A DNA stretch of 64,000 bases from Marinobacterium iners (GTDB taxonomy: Bacteria > Pseudomonadota > Gammaproteobacteria > Pseudomonadales > Balneatricaceae): the NCBI RefSeq assembly GCF_017310015.1, contig NZ_CP022297.1, positions 806,001-870,000 of the forward strand, read 5' to 3'. Below, in pieces: positions 54,331-62,126 of this stretch. Each line of letters starts with the position of its first letter. Position 1 is the stretch's first letter. The notes beneath the pieces are model-generated. The model ran no database searches. It worked only from the letters and a program-made list of their open reading frames with translations, and was not told where the DNA came from. A program made the translations under genes and the position numbers.

Positions 54331-56204
54331 ACGCCGGTTTCTGGCGTTATGCTGAAGAGCCCGGCTTCCGCTAAAAATTGACTTGGCTCACTAGAGTCAG
54401 GCAGCACACACACCAGACGTTTGCGTGCCCGCGTCATGCCCACGTAAAACAGTCTCCGTTCTTCCTCTATCAGCCGGTCACCCTTGTCGTCATCTCTCGG
54501 AAATCGGCTTGCCTCCAGCCCATCCAGAATCACGTTATCCCACTCAAGGCCTTTGGTGGCGTGAATGGTGGCAATCAGCAGGCCATCCTGGTTGTGATTA
54601 TTATTTGCCAGGCTGCTTAGCTCGGTGTGAAGCTGAAGAATCGTCAGGCGCCTGCGGCCAGCCGCGTCTAGAATGACAGCGTCCATCTCCTTTAATTGCT
54701 CGTTTGCTTCTTCGGTATCCCCTTCATCCATTAATGCAGCTGCCCAGCCGAGAGTGCTTTGCAAGCTCTTCAGCTTCGGCTCAACCGGTTCGGACGAGTC
54801 AATTTGCACCCACTGCTGCACGCAAGACCAGCGTTGTGCAAAAGGAAGTTGTTGCGCAAGATCCAGTTGGGCTGCAACGGACTCACCAGACTGGCCCTGA
54901 AGCAGTTGTAATATCAGACCACGCAGCGTTTCCTTTTTGATCATCAAGGTAGGAAAGCTGAACACCGAAATCAGATCATCAAGACTGGCTTTACCCTCAG
55001 CGGCGATATGCAGCCAAGCACTTAAAGCCTTCATGGGGCGATTGTTGAATAAGCTGCGCTCTTTTGAGCTTACGCGGAAAGGATAGCCTTTGCCGGCAAG
55101 GGATAGCTGCAACGGAATGGTGTCGGCCCAATAGCGATACAGAACCGCACTCTGATCGGTTACACCGTTTTTGTACCAGTCGGAAATCTCATCGGCCATG
55201 GCACGTTTGCCGCGAACGACGCACACCTGTGTTTCCAGTGAGTCGTCATGAGGCGTGGAAACCAGGGGCAGACGTTTCAGATTGTGGTCAATCAGATTAT
55301 TTGCAGCCGTACAGAGTGACGCCCCGTAACGAAACGTCCGGGTCAGTGCATAGCGGGTATAGCCCGGAAACTCCTGTGAAAAATGCTCATCCAGCATATA
55401 GTCAGGTTGAGCGCCTCGCCATTCATAAATGCACTGGTCCATATCTCCAACAGCCATCAGTGCTGTATGTTCGGAAATCAGCAGGCGCAGCATTTGAATC
55501 TGGTCGAAGTTTATATCCTGATACTCATCAACCAGAATGTGGCTGTAGCCGCGTAAAATGGGGGCTACCAGTTGTTGTTCTTGAGCCAATCTCACTGGTT
55601 CTGTGAGCATCATGCGATAGGTTATCAGTCCTTTTGCACTCAACGCATCGAGAACTGAGCGTGCTATGTTGAAGCTCATCCACTGATCCAGCCCCAAACG
55701 GGACTGGAGTTTGGATTTTAATAATGTGCTCAGCGGCTCGCTCGGCATCGACAGTCCCTGCTCGATCTGCGTGAGCGTTTTTTTGACCAGAATATCCGCT
55801 TTGCTGAACAGTTGACGAGCCTTTCGATCCAGCTTGCGTGTGTGGTGCGCAACCCCCTGACGGACATATCGCATCAGATCATGGTTGTTGGCCAGGCTTC
55901 GCTTTTCGATATGCCCCAGCTTCGATAGCTGCTCCAGCGCTTTGAAGCCAAGACCATGAAAAGTCATAACCTCAGGGCTTTCAGCAAATGATAATGTGAA
56001 GTCGAGCCGTGATTTAAATTCTTGAGATGCCTGCCGGTTGAACATTAAAACCAGAATCTTTTCAGCAGGCACCCCGGTGTTCAGCAAGTATTGCACCCTG
56101 TTGATCAGCGTGGCTGTTTTGCCTGAACCGGGGACCGCACAAACCAAGGCATGACCTTTATCATGCTGGATTACTGCTTGTTGCTCATCCGTTGGCTGCA
56201 GCAT
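54327..56204 (-). CDS. UvrD/Rep-like SF1 helicase
   Basis: This is a 625-residue helicase. Walker A is CAVPGSGKTATLI (near residue 24), Walker B VDEYQDI, motif IV LTRTFRYG, motif V IHATKGLEWDNVIL, and motif VI VGMTRARKRL. No nuclease domain is fused. It starts 17 bp after the NE0113 CARF gene, so both are one leftward operon opposite the adaptation operon. It could process DNA during spacer acquisition or interference; the operon link supports a CRISPR role. Confidence 0.88.
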   Translation of the reverse strand: MLQPTDEQQAVIQHDKGHALVCAVPGSGKTATLINRVQYLLNTGVPAEKILVLMFNRQASQEFKSRLDFTLSFAESPEVMTFHGLGFKALEQLSKLGHIEKRSLANNHDLMRYVRQGVAHHTRKLDRKARQLFSKADILVKKTLTQIEQGLSMPSEPLSTLLKSKLQSRLGLDQWMSFNIARSVLDALSAKGLITYRMMLTEPVRLAQEQQLVAPILRGYSHILVDEYQDINFDQIQMLRLLISEHTALMAVGDMDQCIYEWRGAQPDYMLDEHFSQEFPGYTRYALTRTFRYGASLCTAANNLIDHNLKRLPLVSTPHDDSLETQVCVVRGKRAMADEISDWYKNGVTDQSAVLYRYWADTIPLQLSLAGKGYPFRVSSKERSLFNNRPMKALSAWLHIAAEGKASLDDLISVFSFPTLMIKKETLRGLILQLLQGQSGESVAAQLDLAQQLPFAQRWSCVQQWVQIDSSEPVEPKLKSLQSTLGWAAALMDEGDTEEANEQLKEMDAVILDAAGRRRLTILQLHTELSSLANNNHNQDGLLIATIHATKGLEWDNVILDGLEASRFPRDDDKGDRLIEEERRLFYVGMTRARKRLVCVLPDSSEPSQFLAEAGLFSITPETGV

Positions 56205-56221
56205 AAACCGGTAAGGCCCCC

Positions 56222-57469
56222 TCAGACGATATCGATCTGTTGCAGCGGCTCAGGCAGTGCAATGCCGTAACCCGCACCTTTATGTTTGCTTTTACCGGTG
56301 TTGTTGAGCAGTTCGCCATCTTCACCATAGATCTGAGTGGGCAACAGCGCGTTGGCCAGGTTTTTGGGCAGGGCATGCTGCAGTGATTTTTGAAGCTGCT
56401 GCAGATAGCTGTCAAATTGGCTGCCGGTCACGCCTCCTTTCTCGATGATGGGTTTAAAGGTGCGCTCAAGATTGGGGTGGGCATCCAGCAACTGGTCATG
56501 CTGCAACAGCTCGTTGAGCATTTCATTTGCTGTTTCGCTGCGCAGCTGTATGTCTTTAAGAGCAGCCAACTTGGTCGCCATCATTATCGGCAGGATGTCG
56601 TCTGGTTTTGACGGCCGAGTAAACCCGCCGCGACCCTGTTCGGGCTGTAACAGCGATTCTTCAAGGATCAGCAGGTAGAGTGTCCAGCTCCAAATACCTG
56701 AAAATCCGACTTCGACATCAATGCTCGGGTAGGCTGGTGATGAGATCCTTACGGTCTGGGCTTTGGCATTGACCTGTAGCTTGAGGTGCTTTACGTCTTC
56801 CCCCAAGTTGATCTGATCAACCAGCTTGCGGAAGTTAACCCGCTCACCGAATTCTGTCAGCATTTCAGGCACCAACTGACGCTGGCGAATAAATGGAATA
56901 TCAGCCAGGGTCACAACGGCGTTTTTGGTATCCAGCTTTTCGCCGTCACGATTGGTGATTTCGCGGCTGCTGCGGGTGGGAAAGTAAAAATCCGGGTGGC
57001 CCTCAAACCCCTCGCTGACCAATACATGAGAAAGACGGTCGAAATGACGACCAAACAGTGTCATGGCGTAGCCCAGGTAAAACGTCATCGTTTTTCTGCC
57101 GCCCGCCAGTGAGGCATGGATCGAAGTGTGGTCGTCCTGCGTGAGGTCGCGCACGGTACTCATTATAAAGTTGGCCAAGGCTTCATGGTCTTCTTCCGAG
57201 CGTGCATCCACCACAGGTTCTCCGGCGGCATTGGGTACAACTAAAATATCTTCGCGCGTAATCTGAATCAGCGGCTTATCCAACTCGACGCACAGGTGCT
57301 CAAGCTGCTGGTGCTCGACCAGGCCTTGCCAGATTTTCTCAGCCCCGATTGAGGTTGTAATGATTTTGATCGACTTGGGCCAGGCATCTCCACGCTTGTT
57401 TATGCCGTACAGCGTTTCGGTAATGATGGCCGGCGACATGCCGCTTACGGCCAATAGCATCGTTTTCAT
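56222..57469 (-). CDS. Second CARF protein of the NE0113 family
   Basis: This is a 415-residue protein. MKTMLLAVSGMSPAIITETLYG and SIHASLAGGRKTMTFYLGYA are the CARF signatures shared with 24657-25964; the C-terminal part is alignable throughout. AAGGAGCG upstream fixes the start at 57469. It is presumably a cyclic-oligoadenylate-binding and possibly ring-opening protein. It forms a leftward operon with the UvrD-like helicase and is divergent from csx16, sharing one palindromic operator in the 160-bp gap. Confidence 0.87.
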   Translation of the reverse strand: MKTMLLAVSGMSPAIITETLYGINKRGDAWPKSIKIITTSIGAEKIWQGLVEHQQLEHLCVELDKPLIQITREDILVVPNAAGEPVVDARSEEDHEALANFIMSTVRDLTQDDHTSIHASLAGGRKTMTFYLGYAMTLFGRHFDRLSHVLVSEGFEGHPDFYFPTRSSREITNRDGEKLDTKNAVVTLADIPFIRQRQLVPEMLTEFGERVNFRKLVDQINLGEDVKHLKLQVNAKAQTVRISSPAYPSIDVEVGFSGIWSWTLYLLILEESLLQPEQGRGGFTRPSKPDDILPIMMATKLAALKDIQLRSETANEMLNELLQHDQLLDAHPNLERTFKPIIEKGGVTGSQFDSYLQQLQKSLQHALPKNLANALLPTQIYGEDGELLNNTGKSKHKGAGYGIALPEPLQQIDIV

Positions 57470-57500
57470 TTGCGCTCCTTCCTGATTGCGTTTCCTTGGC

Positions 57501-57578
57501 AGTCTATGTCTCTCACCTGCAAATCCGTCTGCTGACAAGCTTGCGAGCACACTCGACCCCACACATCGGCTCTATTGT
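57501..57578. promoter_or_regulatory. Bidirectional shared operator between CARF/UvrD and csx16 operons
   Basis: Palindrome ACAAGCTTGC at 57535-57544 has -10 candidates at 33.5 bp on both sides: TATTGT (57573-57578, rightward) and TAGACT (57506-57501 on the minus strand, leftward). One bound regulator could control both operons. Confidence 0.55.
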
Positions 57579-57630
57579 TACACCACATTGTTGCTTCGCA
57601 GACATGATCAGCACACAAGAGGTGAAGGTA

Positions 57631-57918
57631 ATGACAACCTGGATCGTAACACGTCACCCCGGTGCGCTTGAATTTCTGGAGCGCCAGGGCATCACCGGTA
57701 CGTTTTTGCCGCACCTGGACGTTGGCATGCTGAAGGCGGGCGACAAGGTTATCGGTACTTTGCCGGTACAGCTTATTCATGCGGTGAATTGCGCTGGAGT
57801 GGAGTACTGGCATCTCTGCCTAGAGCAGGGATTTAACGACCGTGGCCGCGAGCACACTGCGGACTATATGCAGGTACTGGGTGTCAGCCTGCGCCGCTTC
57901 AGAGTTGTGGAGGGCTGA
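57631..57918 (+). CDS. csx16: Csx16, CRISPR-associated protein (VVA1548 family)
   Basis: This is a 95-residue protein. MTTWIVTRHPGALEFLERQGI and LKAGDKVIGTLPVQLIHAVN match Csx16 (VVA1548 family), which has been proposed as a ring nuclease removing cyclic oligoadenylate. GAAGG lies upstream of the ATG at 57631. It is the first gene of the adaptation operon and its stop codon directly abuts the primase start. Placing a signal-removing protein with the adaptation genes is unusual. Confidence 0.88.
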   Translation: MTTWIVTRHPGALEFLERQGITGTFLPHLDVGMLKAGDKVIGTLPVQLIHAVNCAGVEYWHLCLEQGFNDRGREHTADYMQVLGVSLRRFRVVEG

Positions 57919-58974
57919 ATGAACAACTGGCAGGGCAGTCAATATGTTAGCGCCATTCTGCAGGCCGCAGCCGGTGATATTTGTGAGCTGGCAAGCGAAG
58001 TGGGCATTGATGGTCACAGCTTGTTGCAACAGCCCTTGATCGATGATTGTTTTATCAAAGGACGTGCCGTACCTGTGCTCAGCAGCGGTTATAAAGGCCG
58101 TTGCTACGTACTGTTTCGAGTCTTCAGAAATTGCTCTGGGGAGTGCTGGCCGTATCTGCAGTTTTTTACGTTTCGCCATGGCGGTCTTCAGCGGGTATTC
58201 AATGGCTGGCGCTGGCTGCATCACCATCGATACATCGTTGAAACCTCCTTGCCCGATATCAAACCCTGCCAGACAAACCCAGCTGATCATCGGGCAGCGG
58301 CATTCCAAGAGGACGATAACCGTGCCCGACAGCGTCGACATGCATCATTACTGCGCCGCTACAACGCAGCAATACCCTTGTCATCTACTCACCCGTGGGT
58401 AAAACGGCGTTTTCCCGGCATCAACGGCTCCCGGTTATGGGTGGACTCTGGGGTGCGAGTATGTGGGGCTCAGTTGTTGGTGCCGATCGAGAATAGTGCG
58501 GCCGAAATTGTAGGCTTTCACGAAATCACCTTGGGTACTGAACATGAGTCCAAGCGGCATTACGTCCAATATGCGGGTGCGATGAAGGGTGCCTTCGTAA
58601 AGCTGCCGGGTCTTGTCACCGGGCGAGCACAGCCACCCATTATCTGTGAAGGCCTGGCGACAGGGCTGACGTTGGCCCTGTGCTCAGGTAATAGCGTTTA
58701 TGTCGCACTCAGCTCGGTCAACCTCAAGCGAGTGCGGCTCCAACTCACAGGTGAGCCTCAGGTGATTTTCTGCTACGACAACGATCAGTGGCATCCTGAA
58801 GCAGGCAATACAGGGTACAGGGCAGCTCGTCAGGCAAGTCAGCACGATGATCTGCTCTGCGGCCCACATTTCAGCCAACAGGATCATTGGGCAGAGCCAA
58901 GTGACTTTAACGATCTACACCAGCTGCATGGACTTGGTGAGGTCGAACGTCAATTAGCGGAGTCTATGCCATGA
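57919..58974 (+). CDS. Toprim-domain primase-like protein in the adaptation operon
   Basis: This is a 351-residue protein. The C-terminal half carries LLVPIENSAAEIVGFHEI and GAFVKLPG, as in the P4/TraC-like mobile-element primases. It then has the Toprim pair CEGLATGLTL (catalytic Glu) and IFCYDNDQWH (D-x-D) near residues 240-290. The N-terminal ~100 residues are unassigned. Unlike known CRISPR-associated PrimPols (AEP fold), this is the Toprim/DnaG-type catalytic fold. It is sandwiched between csx16 (abutting) and cas2 (ATGA overlap), so it is made with the adaptation proteins. It may copy or extend captured strands. Confidence 0.8.
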   Translation: MNNWQGSQYVSAILQAAAGDICELASEVGIDGHSLLQQPLIDDCFIKGRAVPVLSSGYKGRCYVLFRVFRNCSGECWPYLQFFTFRHGGLQRVFNGWRWLHHHRYIVETSLPDIKPCQTNPADHRAAAFQEDDNRARQRRHASLLRRYNAAIPLSSTHPWVKRRFPGINGSRLWVDSGVRVCGAQLLVPIENSAAEIVGFHEITLGTEHESKRHYVQYAGAMKGAFVKLPGLVTGRAQPPIICEGLATGLTLALCSGNSVYVALSSVNLKRVRLQLTGEPQVIFCYDNDQWHPEAGNTGYRAARQASQHDDLLCGPHFSQQDHWAEPSDFNDLHQLHGLGEVERQLAESMP

Positions 58975-59255
58975 CGACAGCACGGGATTATCTATTCGGA
59001 TACGACATAGCCGATGACCGCCGTCGGCGCCGAGCGCTCAAGATCTTGCGCAGCGAATGCTTTGGTTATCAAGATTCGGTGTTCGAACTCAATCTGAATA
59101 AAGGCCATGCAGAACAATTGGTTGAACGCTTGTTGCCCTACATCGACCCTGAAACCGACAAACTGTTTTATGTGCGCCTCAGCGTGCAGGAGCAGGCCTG
59201 GCAGCTTGGCACAGGCATTATGACACCCACCGGACAGCTACTGGTCCTCTGTTAG
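58971..59255 (+). CDS. cas2: Cas2, first copy
   Basis: This is a 94-residue ferredoxin-fold protein. LFGYDIADDRRRRRALKIL with the conserved Asp at residue 12, FGYQDSVFELNLN and the length are normal for Cas2. It bridges two Cas1 dimers during spacer integration. It overlaps the primase stop by 4 bp and precedes cas1 by 10 bp. A second, different Cas2 follows cas1. Confidence 0.93.
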   Translation: MTTARDYLFGYDIADDRRRRRALKILRSECFGYQDSVFELNLNKGHAEQLVERLLPYIDPETDKLFYVRLSVQEQAWQLGTGIMTPTGQLLVLC

Positions 59256-59265
59256 GAGTGGCGCC

Positions 59266-60192
59266 ATGACTCATATCATTATTGATCGGCATCATGTGAC
59301 TCTCGAATACGCGACAGACTGCATGATCGTCAGGGTGCCGGAGGAGATACCCAGAACAGTACCCTTGGGGCGGGTGGATCAGCTCATCTGTTTGCACAGC
59401 GTGCACCTGACCACTCAGCTGATCGGGCAGTTGTACAAGCGGGGCATCGACCTGATTGTGCTGAATATGCGCTATGAAAACAGCAGCTTTGCTCTGTTTT
59501 CTGACCAGCAGCGTCAGGTAGAGCGGCGTTGCCGGCAATATCGCTGGCAACAGAACGATTCCGATCGGTTAGAGTTTGCTCGTGACCTGTGCAGTCATAA
59601 ATTTAAAGTGATGGCCAAGTTATTGTCGCAGTACCACACCATGCCTGCTTTCAGCGCGTGTAAACGGCTTGAAGAAGCTCGTCATACACTGGTCAGCTGT
59701 CACTCAGATGACCAACTGCGAGGCATAGAGGGCAGCTTGCAACGGATGGCATTTGACATCTGGCGACAACAAATACCGTCTTCTCTGGGCTTCGTCAGGC
59801 GCGAGCGCAGGCCTCCGAAGGACCCTGTGAATGCGGTACTTTCATTGGCGTATACCCTGGTGCATCAGGATGCAGTGAGGCAGGCCAAACGATACGGATT
59901 GGATCCTCAGCTTGGTTTTTACCACCGCACCGCCTTTGGTCGGCAATCACTGGCGTGTGATCTGATGGAGCCGGTGAGGCCTCATGTGGAGAGTTGGGTA
60001 GTGAAACTCTTCAATGAAAACATCCTCGACAAACGCTTCTTCACGCAATCAGCGCAGGGTTGTTTTCTAGGTAAAGCGGGCAGATCCGAATTTTACGCTG
60101 CATTTGACGAAGCGGCCCAGCAGTGGCGGCGGAAACTGGCAGCGGGTGCTCACTGGCTTGCCAGACGGATTGATCAAGCGGGAGCAGGCTAA
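59266..60192 (+). CDS. cas1: Cas1 integrase
   Basis: This is a 308-residue protein. The catalytic residues are Glu155 (RGIEGSLQR), His220 (LGFYHRTAFGR) and Glu235 (CDLMEPVRP). The N-terminal beta domain starts MTHIIIDRHHVTLEY. It is complete and not fused to a reverse transcriptase. It inserts spacers at the leader ends of the three arrays. It is flanked on both sides by cas2 genes, with a one-base overlap into the second. Confidence 0.96.
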   Translation: MTHIIIDRHHVTLEYATDCMIVRVPEEIPRTVPLGRVDQLICLHSVHLTTQLIGQLYKRGIDLIVLNMRYENSSFALFSDQQRQVERRCRQYRWQQNDSDRLEFARDLCSHKFKVMAKLLSQYHTMPAFSACKRLEEARHTLVSCHSDDQLRGIEGSLQRMAFDIWRQQIPSSLGFVRRERRPPKDPVNAVLSLAYTLVHQDAVRQAKRYGLDPQLGFYHRTAFGRQSLACDLMEPVRPHVESWVVKLFNENILDKRFFTQSAQGCFLGKAGRSEFYAAFDEAAQQWRRKLAAGAHWLARRIDQAGAG

Positions 60193-60563
60193 TGCCAACA
60201 CAGCGACAGCACTGGTCATTGATTGCATACGATGTGCGTTCACCCCGGCGGCTTCAGCGCTTACATCGCTTTTTGCGCACCCAGGCCTATGCGCTGCAGG
60301 AATCTGTATTCGCATGGTACGGAACAGAGCGGGCCAAGCTTCAATTACAGGCACGAATGCTGGATTTTATTGATACAACAGAAGATGACCTGCGCGGTTA
60401 CAGAGTGCGTGCTGGCACCGAGATACAGCTATGGGGCAAAAGTCCATTTGCTGAAGGCGTTTTTGACACTGGTTATCCGCCTCATCAGCGTCATCTTATT
60501 GACCCTGATCGGCTGCAACCTGATGACGATCATAGACAGGAGCCCGATGAAGAAGCGGCTTGA
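60192..60563 (+). CDS. cas2: Cas2, second copy
   Basis: This is a 123-residue protein. HWSLIAYDVRSPRRLQRLHRFL has the Cas2 first strand and Asp, and ALQESVFAWYGTE is the second conserved strand. It is diverged from the first Cas2 and carries an acidic, His-rich C-terminal tail of ~30 residues (DPDRLQPDDDHRQEPDEEAA). The start overlaps the cas1 stop by one base. Two Cas2 types may form a heterodimer or serve different complexes. Confidence 0.85.
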   Translation: MPTQRQHWSLIAYDVRSPRRLQRLHRFLRTQAYALQESVFAWYGTERAKLQLQARMLDFIDTTEDDLRGYRVRAGTEIQLWGKSPFAEGVFDTGYPPHQRHLIDPDRLQPDDDHRQEPDEEAA

Positions 60564-60616
60564 TGAGGGATGTTCACTCTACCGAGCGGTAACAACCATA
60601 TTAAAAGGAGAAAGAA

Positions 60617-61123
60617 ATGGCACGTGGAGTCAATAAAGTAATCCTGATGGGCCACTGTGGGCAAGATCCCCAGATTAAGGAGTTGCCAAGTGGCGATAAG
60701 CTGGTGAACATCAGCCTGGCAACAAATGAAAGCTGGAAGGACCGCCAGACTGGTGAGCGCAAGGAAAGGACTGAATGGCATCGTGTGGTGATGTTTGGTC
60801 GTTTGGCTGACATTGGCGCGCAATATCTGAACAAAGGACGACAGGTCTATGTTGAGGGAAATCTGAGAACCCGCTCTTGGACAGACAATAATGGTCAGCA
60901 GCGTTACATGACAGAAATTGTGGCTAAAGAGATGCAGATGCTGGATCGCAACAGCGATGTAACAGTACCTGCGCAACAGTCAAATGCAACCAGTAATCGT
61001 CAGGACACATCATGGGATGATGAATATGGCTCGATTCCCTTCGGTGAAGAAAGCTTCAAGCCATCAGGATCTACCGTTAAAAATAACGTCGATATGGATG
61101 ACCCTTTCGATATACCGTTCTGA
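60617..61123 (+). CDS. ssb: Single-stranded DNA-binding protein in the adaptation operon
   Basis: This is a 168-residue SSB. The OB fold covers residues 1-110 (MARGVNKVILMGHCGQDPQIK, WHRVVMFGRLADIGAQYL, VEGNLRTRSW in parts), followed by a short flexible linker and the canonical acidic tip DDPFDIPF that recruits partner enzymes. It has an AAAGGAG site and is 53 bp after cas2. It is of plasmid/mobile-element type size. With the primase it suggests that acquisition handles single-stranded intermediates. Confidence 0.93.
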   Translation: MARGVNKVILMGHCGQDPQIKELPSGDKLVNISLATNESWKDRQTGERKERTEWHRVVMFGRLADIGAQYLNKGRQVYVEGNLRTRSWTDNNGQQRYMTEIVAKEMQMLDRNSDVTVPAQQSNATSNRQDTSWDDEYGSIPFGEESFKPSGSTVKNNVDMDDPFDIPF

Positions 61124-61185
61124 TCCAGCAAGTTGATCCAAGGAATGGCTTGAAATCGAACGGATTTAACGGCAATCTGAGTCTG

Positions 61186-61317
61186 CTCTCGGACTGGGAG
61201 GCAAACAATGCTCAAGGTTACATCTGATCAAATATTAGCCAGCTTATTGGTTAAAAAACAATCAGTAAAAAGCAGGTCTTATCTGCTTGATTTGATTGTT
61301 AAAAATATTTGATTAGA
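61186..61317 (+). promoter_or_regulatory. CRISPR leader 3
   Basis: Homologous to leaders 1 and 2: CTCTCGGACTGGGAGG, AATGCTCAAGGTTACA, CAAATATTAGCCAGC, GGTTAAAAAAC, ATCAGTAAAAAG and the AT-rich end. The last bases differ (GATTAGA for GGTTGGA), right beside the first repeat. Confidence 0.85.
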
Positions 61318-62126
61318 GTCCGAGAGCTACCCCGACACCGGAGGGGATTAAGACATTACAGGACCCAACTCTATATACGCGGCCGTCCGTCCGAGAGCTA
61401 CCCCGACACCGGAGGGGATTAAGACACTGCCCCATTCAGGTAGCCGGTGCCGTTTGCCGTCCGAGAGCTACCCCGACACCGGAGGGGATTAAGACAGGCG
61501 TATAACCCTTCTTAAGCATAAGCTTAGCAGTCCGAGAGCTACCCCGACACCGGAGGGGATTAAGACTAAAATGCGTGAAGATAAGACTATAGCAGTACGT
61601 CCGAGAGCTACCCCGACACCGGAGGGGATTAAGACCAGACCGGCAACGCTGCGTTTGAGGACAATGGTGGTCCGAGAGCTACCCCGACACCGGAGGGGAT
61701 TAAGACCAGTACGGATAACGCTGTGCGCGACCTTAGACGGTCCGAGAGCTACCCCGACACCGGAGGGGATTAAGACCCGTCCTTATGCGGTACTGAGGCC
61801 GGCTGATTGTCCGAGAGCTACCCCGACACCGGAGGGGATTAAGACAGGATATCGGGAAGATATGGTTAATCTTTGTAGTCGTCCGAGAGCTACCCCGACA
61901 CCGGAGGGGATTAAGACCTTGAGTTAGCGAAGGGTACCGCACTCTCATTTGTCCGAGAGCTACCCCGACACCGGAGGGGATTAAGACGCTCTTGACGAGC
62001 GGTGAATGTCTCCCACTCTGGTCCGAGAGCTACCCCGACACCGGAGGGGATTAAGACATCCTCGGTGGTCGCAGTTACCGAGAACGGTTGACGTCCGAGA
62101 GCTACCCCGACACCGGAGGGGATTAA

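Noticed and set aside
61636..61739. Two neighbouring spacers in array 3 with similar beginnings (CAGACCGGCAACGCTG and CAGTACGGATAACGCTG)
   Set aside because: Similarity needs an indel and does not extend to the second half; the translated reverse complements do not agree convincingly.
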